Assembly: GCA_038124905.1 (NCBI GenBank)
Contig: JAYPCW010000044.1
Location: 1-9,501, forward strand
Length of the DNA: 9,501 nt
Reading direction: 5' to 3'
Origin: ATZT02 sp038124905
GTDB lineage: Bacteria; Actinomycetota; Actinomycetes; S36-B12; UBA5976
A model generated the notes under the pieces. The model had not been told where the DNA came from, made no database searches, and saw only the letters and a program-made list of their open reading frames with translations. The position numbers and the translations under genes are program-made. Below are positions 6,509 to 9,501 of this stretch, piece after piece; position 1 is the first letter of the stretch, and every line of letters begins with the position of its first letter.

Positions 6509-7253
6509 GATTTCTAGCGCCAAAGTCTCTTAAGGCGCGAAGAAAATCTACTTTTCTAAAATCTGGCCAATAAGCTTCACAAAAATAAAATTCAGCGTGG
6601 GCACTTTGCCAAAGTAAAAAACCGCTAAGTCGCTGCTCACCTGAAGTTCTAATTACTAGATCTGGATCTGGTTGACCTTTTGTATATAGGTTCTGCGAGA
6701 TGTGATCGATATCTATGGTTTTAGATAATTCTTCTAAAGTGGTGCCAAGCTGTGCATGATCAGCTAAAACTGCTCTTATCGCATCAATAACTTCACGTCT
6801 TCCGCCATAACCGACTGCAATATTTACTGTCATTGTTGAGATGTCTCTTGTATTTTCAGCTACTTGCTTTAAGGCATTAGCAGTTGCCGCAGGTAATAAA
6901 TCTAGTGCACCTACTGACAAGATTCTCCATTTATTGGTAGCGCCAAGATTAGTAACCGTGTTTTCAATTAAATCAAAAAGATAAGTGAGTTCTTTGCTAT
7001 CTCTGGAGAGATTTTCAGTGCTTAAAAGCCAAAGAGTTACATGTTTTACTTTTGATTCTTCACACCAATCTAAGAATTGCTCTATACGACTAGCCCCAAC
7101 CGTGTGACCATCAATTGAGCTACTTCCTTGCTCTTTTGCCCAGCGACGGTTTCCATCTAAAATCACACCAACATGCTTGGGTCTTGGTAAATCAGCAATT
7201 TCCTTTAATAATCTACGTTCATAAAAAGGATAGGCTAGCTCTCTTAACTTCAT
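6492..7253 (-). CDS. uppS: cis-prenyltransferase, short-chain Z-isoprenyl diphosphate synthase-like (Rv1086 type)
   Basis: Adds IPP in cis configuration to an allylic diphosphate at the membrane-cytosol face. The 253 residues carry every family motif: catalytic D33 in ILDGNRRWAK, LSTENLSR (77-84), VGYGGRREV (147-155), and PDLVIRTSGEQRLSGFLLWQ (198-217) with R202, R208 and S210. The late acidic residue is E221. Where E. coli UppS has the small Ala69, the sequence here reads TLWLLSTENL with Leu (L76). As I recall, a Leu at this place in M. tuberculosis Rv1086 restricts the product to Z,E-farnesyl diphosphate. Overall wording is closest to Rv1086, so the product may be C15 rather than undecaprenyl or decaprenyl diphosphate. 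AGGAGG lies 3 nt before the ATG, right after the LysE-type stop; it is the last gene of the tight minus-strand run. The symbol is generic. Confidence 0.93.
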   Translation of the reverse strand: MKLRELAYPFYERRLLKEIADLPRPKHVGVILDGNRRWAKEQGSSSIDGHTVGASRIEQFLDWCEESKVKHVTLWLLSTENLSRDSKELTYLFDLIENTVTNLGATNKWRILSVGALDLLPAATANALKQVAENTRDISTMTVNIAVGYGGRREVIDAIRAVLADHAQLGTTLEELSKTIDIDHISQNLYTKGQPDPDLVIRTSGEQRLSGFLLWQSAHAEFYFCEAYWPDFRKVDFLRALRDFGARNRRFGA

Positions 7254-7256
7254 AGC

Positions 7257-7262
7257 CCTCCT
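7257..7262 (-). promoter_or_regulatory. Strong ribosome binding site of the prenyltransferase gene
   Basis: The minus strand reads TAA-AGGAGG-GCT-ATG: the stop of the upstream exporter gene abuts a perfect Shine-Dalgarno and the start follows after 3 nt. This is the strongest ribosome binding site seen in the window. It ties the gene to the preceding one in a single transcript, with likely translational coupling. Confidence 0.7.
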
Positions 7263-7901
7263 TTAAAGCAAACTTAGCAGAATGCCAGCGCCTAAAATCA
7301 TAATCACAATTCCACCCATTGCCGTCATATTAGAAATTCGATCTGGCTTGGTTGCCAGCCAAGCTCTGGCAGCCCCAGCCGATAAGCCCCAAATGCTGTC
7401 TGAAATAAAAGCGATAATCCAAAAGATTAAGCCCAAGATGAGCAGCTGAATCGGGACTGGAACATCGTCAGCTCCACGCTCTACAAACTGCGGTAATACT
7501 GCAGCAAAAAATACCAATGTTTTCGGATTTAAAACTCCTACGGTAAAACCTTGTCTGATTATCTGCAGGCTCCCTGCGTAATCATGCTTGGTCAAAATTT
7601 CAGTTGTTTTTTTATTGCGGTCTCGAATTGTTTGAAGCCCAAGGTAAATCAAAAATGATCCACCTAAAATAGAAACCAAAATAAATGCTAATTGGGATCT
7701 TTGAATAATTGGCCCGATTCCAAATGAAACCAAGATAACCGAAACGTAAGCACCTAGGTTATTGCCGAGCACACTTAGTACGGCAGCTCGTTTTCCTAAC
7801 GAAATCCCTCTTGCAACTGTGAACATCACGCTTGGGCCAGGAATCACGATGATGGCAAATGCGGTTAGTGCAAATTTGATTAGTAAATCAGCATTAGGCA
7901 A
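7263..7901 (-). CDS. LysE/RhtB family amino-acid exporter-like membrane protein
   Basis: Predicted inner-membrane exporter of amino acids or related small molecules. The 212 residues contain about six hydrophobic segments (roughly 6-25, 41-62, 70-92, 115-137, 150-172 and 192-212). The family signature follows the first helix, IVIPGPSVMFTVARGISLGKR (from 18; P21, G22, P23), and GVLNPKTLVFF (122-132) is also present. Specificity cannot be read from sequence. The start is TTG at 7901, which aligns the N-terminus with the family and has AAAGTGG upstream; no other in-frame start lies between it and the preceding stop. It sits 18 bp after the small membrane protein gene and 9 bp before the prenyltransferase gene. 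In remembered mycobacterial synteny no LysE gene occupies this slot, so it may be an insertion into the conserved block. Its AT-rich composition looks like its neighbours. Confidence 0.88.
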   Translation of the reverse strand: MPNADLLIKFALTAFAIIVIPGPSVMFTVARGISLGKRAAVLSVLGNNLGAYVSVILVSFGIGPIIQRSQLAFILVSILGGSFLIYLGLQTIRDRNKKTTEILTKHDYAGSLQIIRQGFTVGVLNPKTLVFFAAVLPQFVERGADDVPVPIQLLILGLIFWIIAFISDSIWGLSAGAARAWLATKPDRISNMTAMGGIVIMILGAGILLSLL

Positions 7902-7919
7902 GTTTGGCCACTTTAACTA

Positions 7920-8075
7920 TTAGGAGTTTTCTTCAAAGTGCTTTTTTGTCTTTTTAAGACTATTTCGCATGAAATAAAAAATAATTAAAACAGTAACCCC
8001 TAGCAATGCAAAAGCTATTAGGGCGTATCGACCGGGAGAAGGCACCATTTCAACAACGTCTTCTAGATAAAGCAC
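7920..8075 (-). CDS. Small single-helix membrane protein downstream of mca (Rv1083-like)
   Basis: A 51-residue reading frame starting at GTG 8075, 10 bp after the mca stop, and ending at TAA 7920. The translation begins MLYLEDVVEMVPSPGRYALI. One hydrophobic helix follows (about residues 18-35: ALIAFALLGVTVLIIFYF) and then a basic-acidic tail, RNSLKKTKKHFEENS. A short acidic N-terminus, an SPG motif, one helix and a charged tail recall the small protein found directly after mca in many actinobacteria (Rv1083 in M. tuberculosis). Position and layout support homology, but I cannot run a search. An internal ATG at codon 10 would give 42 residues; neither start has a strong Shine-Dalgarno (AAGG about 13 nt before the GTG). 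Function unknown. It is presumably co-transcribed with mca and the LysE-type gene. Confidence 0.7.
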   Translation of the reverse strand: MLYLEDVVEMVPSPGRYALIAFALLGVTVLIIFYFMRNSLKKTKKHFEENS

Positions 8076-8085
8076 GCGTCCAACT

Positions 8086-8931
8086 TTACCTTAAGCCAGC
8101 GAGCAGATCACTCTCTGGCAAAGTGGTATTGACCCTGGTTGCGGCTAATTGATAATCCTCAAATGGCCAAATTTTCTTTTCTTCATCACGCGGCATAGCG
8201 AACCAATCCCCTGTTGGGTCAACTTGCGAAGCATGCGCTTTTAGTGAGGCATCTCGCACCTCAAAATAATCTGCACATTCAATCTGAGTGGTAATTAAAT
8301 GGCCGTCATCAACTTTTTCATCAAACCACTCCGCGTAAGGATTTGGGATTCCTAAGCGAGCAAACGCCTCAGCAAAAACAGCCAATTTTTTGGTATGAAA
8401 AGTTTGCTGATAGTAAAGTTTTTGAATTGTCCAAGGAAATCCTAATTCTGGCTTGTAGGTCAAGTTTCGAGAATTTTCCCAAGCGTACATGGAAATCTCA
8501 TGGCATCTGATGTGGTCTGGGTGCGGATAGCCACCATTCTCGTCATAGGTAATTAACACTTCTGGTTTAAATTCTCTAACAATTTTTATTAACTTGTCGC
8601 CCGGCTCTTCTATTGGCACATCAGCAAATGAACCTTTAGGTACTGGCCCACTTTCTACCCAGCCAGAATCTTCAAAACCTAACCACTGGTGGCTCGCTCC
8701 TAAGATCTTGATTGATTCTTGCATTTCTAATCTTCTAAATGCTTTTACATCTTTCTTAAAAGCATTTTCATCTAAATTTTTATTAAGTAAGTCACCTCGT
8801 TCACCGGCTGTGCAGGTGACGATTAAAAATTCATGGCCTTCCTTAAGATACTTTGCTGTGGTTGCAGCACCTTTACTTGCCTCATCATCCGGGTGTGCAT
8901 GAACGCTTAAGATCCGCATTTTTTGTGTCAA
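8086..8931 (-). CDS. mca: Mycothiol S-conjugate amidase (Mca)
   Basis: Cytosolic zinc amidase of the LmbE/PIG-L fold. It cleaves mycothiol S-conjugates into a mercapturic acid, which is exported, and GlcN-Ins, which is recycled. In the 281 residues the metal site is visible as H13 and D16 in HAHPDDE with H140 in GGYPHPDH. The long TYDENGGYPHPDHIRCHEI block and the SKG after PDDE (K20) favour Mca over its relative MshB, the mycothiol-biosynthesis deacetylase. WLGFEDSG and KAHASQVDP are further family motifs. The start is TTG 8931: it matches the N-terminus of mycobacterial Mca and has AGAAGG 4 nt upstream. An ATG four codons on would shorten the protein slightly. It heads a four-gene minus-strand run and is divergent from greA. 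It implies that the organism makes mycothiol, an actinobacterial thiol. Confidence 0.95.
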   Translation of the reverse strand: MTQKMRILSVHAHPDDEASKGAATTAKYLKEGHEFLIVTCTAGERGDLLNKNLDENAFKKDVKAFRRLEMQESIKILGASHQWLGFEDSGWVESGPVPKGSFADVPIEEPGDKLIKIVREFKPEVLITYDENGGYPHPDHIRCHEISMYAWENSRNLTYKPELGFPWTIQKLYYQQTFHTKKLAVFAEAFARLGIPNPYAEWFDEKVDDGHLITTQIECADYFEVRDASLKAHASQVDPTGDWFAMPRDEEKKIWPFEDYQLAATRVNTTLPESDLLAGLR

Positions 8932-8935
8932 TTTT

Positions 8936-8941
8936 CCTTCT
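8936..8941 (-). promoter_or_regulatory. Ribosome binding site fixing the TTG start of mca
   Basis: AGAAGG on the minus strand lies 4 nt from TTG 8931. The spacing suits that TTG and is long for the ATG at 8919, so it supports the longer protein. It lies close to the imperfect inverted repeat at 8942-8956. Confidence 0.55.
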
Positions 8942-8956
8942 AGGTCAAGATGACTT
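8942..8956. promoter_or_regulatory. Imperfect inverted repeat between mca and greA, possible operator
   Basis: AGGTCA-AGA-TGACTT: six-base arms with one mismatch around a 3-nt centre, in the 36-bp spacer between the divergent genes. It abuts the candidate greA -10 and would sit in the promoter spacer, while lying next to the mca ribosome binding site. Short repeats like this arise by chance, so confidence is low. Confidence 0.2.
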
Positions 8957-8961
8957 ACAAT
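8956..8961 (+). promoter_or_regulatory. Candidate -10 element for a leaderless greA transcript
   Basis: TACAAT differs from the TATAAT consensus by one base. It ends 6 nt before ATG 8968, so transcription would start at the A of that codon. The -35 region (TTTTCC at 8932-8937, 18 bp away) is weak. The same geometry is seen before xseA. Confidence 0.5.
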
Positions 8962-8967
8962 AATCTG

Positions 8968-9456
8968 ATGTCAGAAATCAAGAATACCTGGTTAACCCAA
9001 GAGGCTTTTGATCGTCTTCAAGCGGAATACGATGAACGTCAAGGTGCACTTCGTGCAGAAATTACCAAACGAATTGAAGCCGCACGTGAAGAAGGTGACT
9101 TAAAAGAAAACGGTGGTTATCACGCAGCTCGCGAAGAGCAGGGTAAAAACGAAGCCAGGATTAGACAACTTAAACAAATTTTAGAAAACGCCACTATCGG
9201 CACTCCCCCTAGTGATACTAGTGAAATTGCCATAGGTCATGTGGTCACTGTGAGATTTTCTGATGGAGATGAAGAAACTTTTTGGCTCGCCTCGCGCGAG
9301 GAATCACAACATGCCACCATGGATGTTTACTCGCCCGATTCGCCCTTAGGCCAGGCTGTTTTAGGTAAAAAGGCAGGCGATGAAACTGGTTTTGAATTAC
9401 CCAATGGTAAATCTGTCAGCGTAAAAATTGTTGAAGTTAAAACCTACTCAGCGTGA
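8968..9456 (+). CDS. greA: Transcription elongation factor GreA
   Basis: Binds the RNA polymerase secondary channel and stimulates cleavage of backtracked transcripts. From ATG 8968 the protein has 162 residues: an N-terminal antiparallel coiled coil (about 5-74) and an FKBP-like C-terminal domain (about 80-160). The coil tip carries the conserved acidic pair D44 and E47 in EEGDLKENGGYHAAREEQG, the residues that help hold catalytic magnesium. The C-terminal domain shows VYSPDSPLGQAVLGKKAGDE, typical of GreA. An ATG six codons upstream (8950) is possible, but MSEIKNTWLTQEAFDRL matches the usual actinobacterial start, and TACAAT lies 6 nt before this ATG with no Shine-Dalgarno. If that -10 is real, a transcript from it could not encode the longer form. 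The gene is divergent from mca across 36 bp; only 45 bp follow before the window ends. Confidence 0.96.
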   Translation: MSEIKNTWLTQEAFDRLQAEYDERQGALRAEITKRIEAAREEGDLKENGGYHAAREEQGKNEARIRQLKQILENATIGTPPSDTSEIAIGHVVTVRFSDGDEETFWLASREESQHATMDVYSPDSPLGQAVLGKKAGDETGFELPNGKSVSVKIVEVKTYSA

Positions 9457-9501
9457 AGTAGCGACCTTAAATTTTCTAATCGCGAGTGGCATAAATATTG
9501 C

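Noticed and set aside
8594..8902. 102-codon plus-strand open frame
   Set aside because: Antisense shadow of mca, which has clear catalytic motifs; no independent evidence.
8086..8931. MshB (mycothiol biosynthesis deacetylase) as the identity of this zinc amidase
   Set aside because: The SKG after HPDDE and overall similarity to mycobacterial Mca, with an Rv1083-like gene next door, favour Mca.
8950..8967. Upstream ATG for GreA at 8950
   Set aside because: The six extra residues are outside the family alignment and overlap the putative -10 TACAAT.
9444..9501. Minus-strand open frames entering from the right edge, one ending at TAG 9476-9478 and one at TAG 9444-9446
   Set aside because: A convergent gene tail after greA would fit the layout, but 8-18 residues are too few to recognise a family or choose the frame.
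1..9501. Mobile elements, CRISPR arrays, tRNA or rRNA genes, prophage or defence genes
   Set aside because: No transposase or integrase motifs, no regularly spaced repeats, no tRNA-like cloverleaf, and coding density leaves no room for them.

Overview
The window looks like chromosomal DNA of a small-genome, AT-rich actinobacterium, most likely of the freshwater acI / Nanopelagicales type (inferred). Three things point there. It carries a mycothiol S-conjugate amidase and several actinobacteria-restricted families (DUF4245, DUF6542-like, a PIN-PhoH fusion, a Z-FPP-synthase-like prenyltransferase). Base composition is low in GC for that phylum. Genes are packed with almost no spacer: the longest non-coding gap is about 79 bp.

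Layout from left to right: a four-helix membrane protein (+) converges on and overlaps ispH (-). ispH is divergent from xseA-xseB (+), which converge on a DUF4245 membrane-anchored protein (-). That gene is divergent from a class I fumarase (+), which converges on and overlaps a PIN-PhoH ATPase gene (-). Next, read leftwards from position 8931, is a tight four-gene minus-strand run: mca, a 51-residue single-helix protein, a LysE/RhtB-type exporter and a cis-prenyltransferase. greA (+) is divergent from mca at the right edge. The last 45 bp hold no gene I can support.

Gene order and relative orientation mirror, as I recall it, the M. tuberculosis stretch greA - mca - Rv1083 - Rv1086 - phoH2 - fum - Rv1100 - xseBA - lytB2 - Rv1111c. 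The differences are loss of glpX and other intervening genes, a class I rather than class II fumarase, and a LysE gene between the Rv1083-like gene and the prenyltransferase. ispH supplies IPP and DMAPP, and the prenyltransferase consumes such units. Mca belongs to thiol detoxification, fumarase to the TCA cycle, XseAB to DNA repair, and GreA to transcript cleavage.

This is a streamlined housekeeping region and I see no novel defence, mobile or biosynthetic system. The points worth a second look are organisational: probable leaderless promoters that reset start codons, three tail-to-tail junctions with no spacer, an unlisted small gene, and synteny with specific losses.
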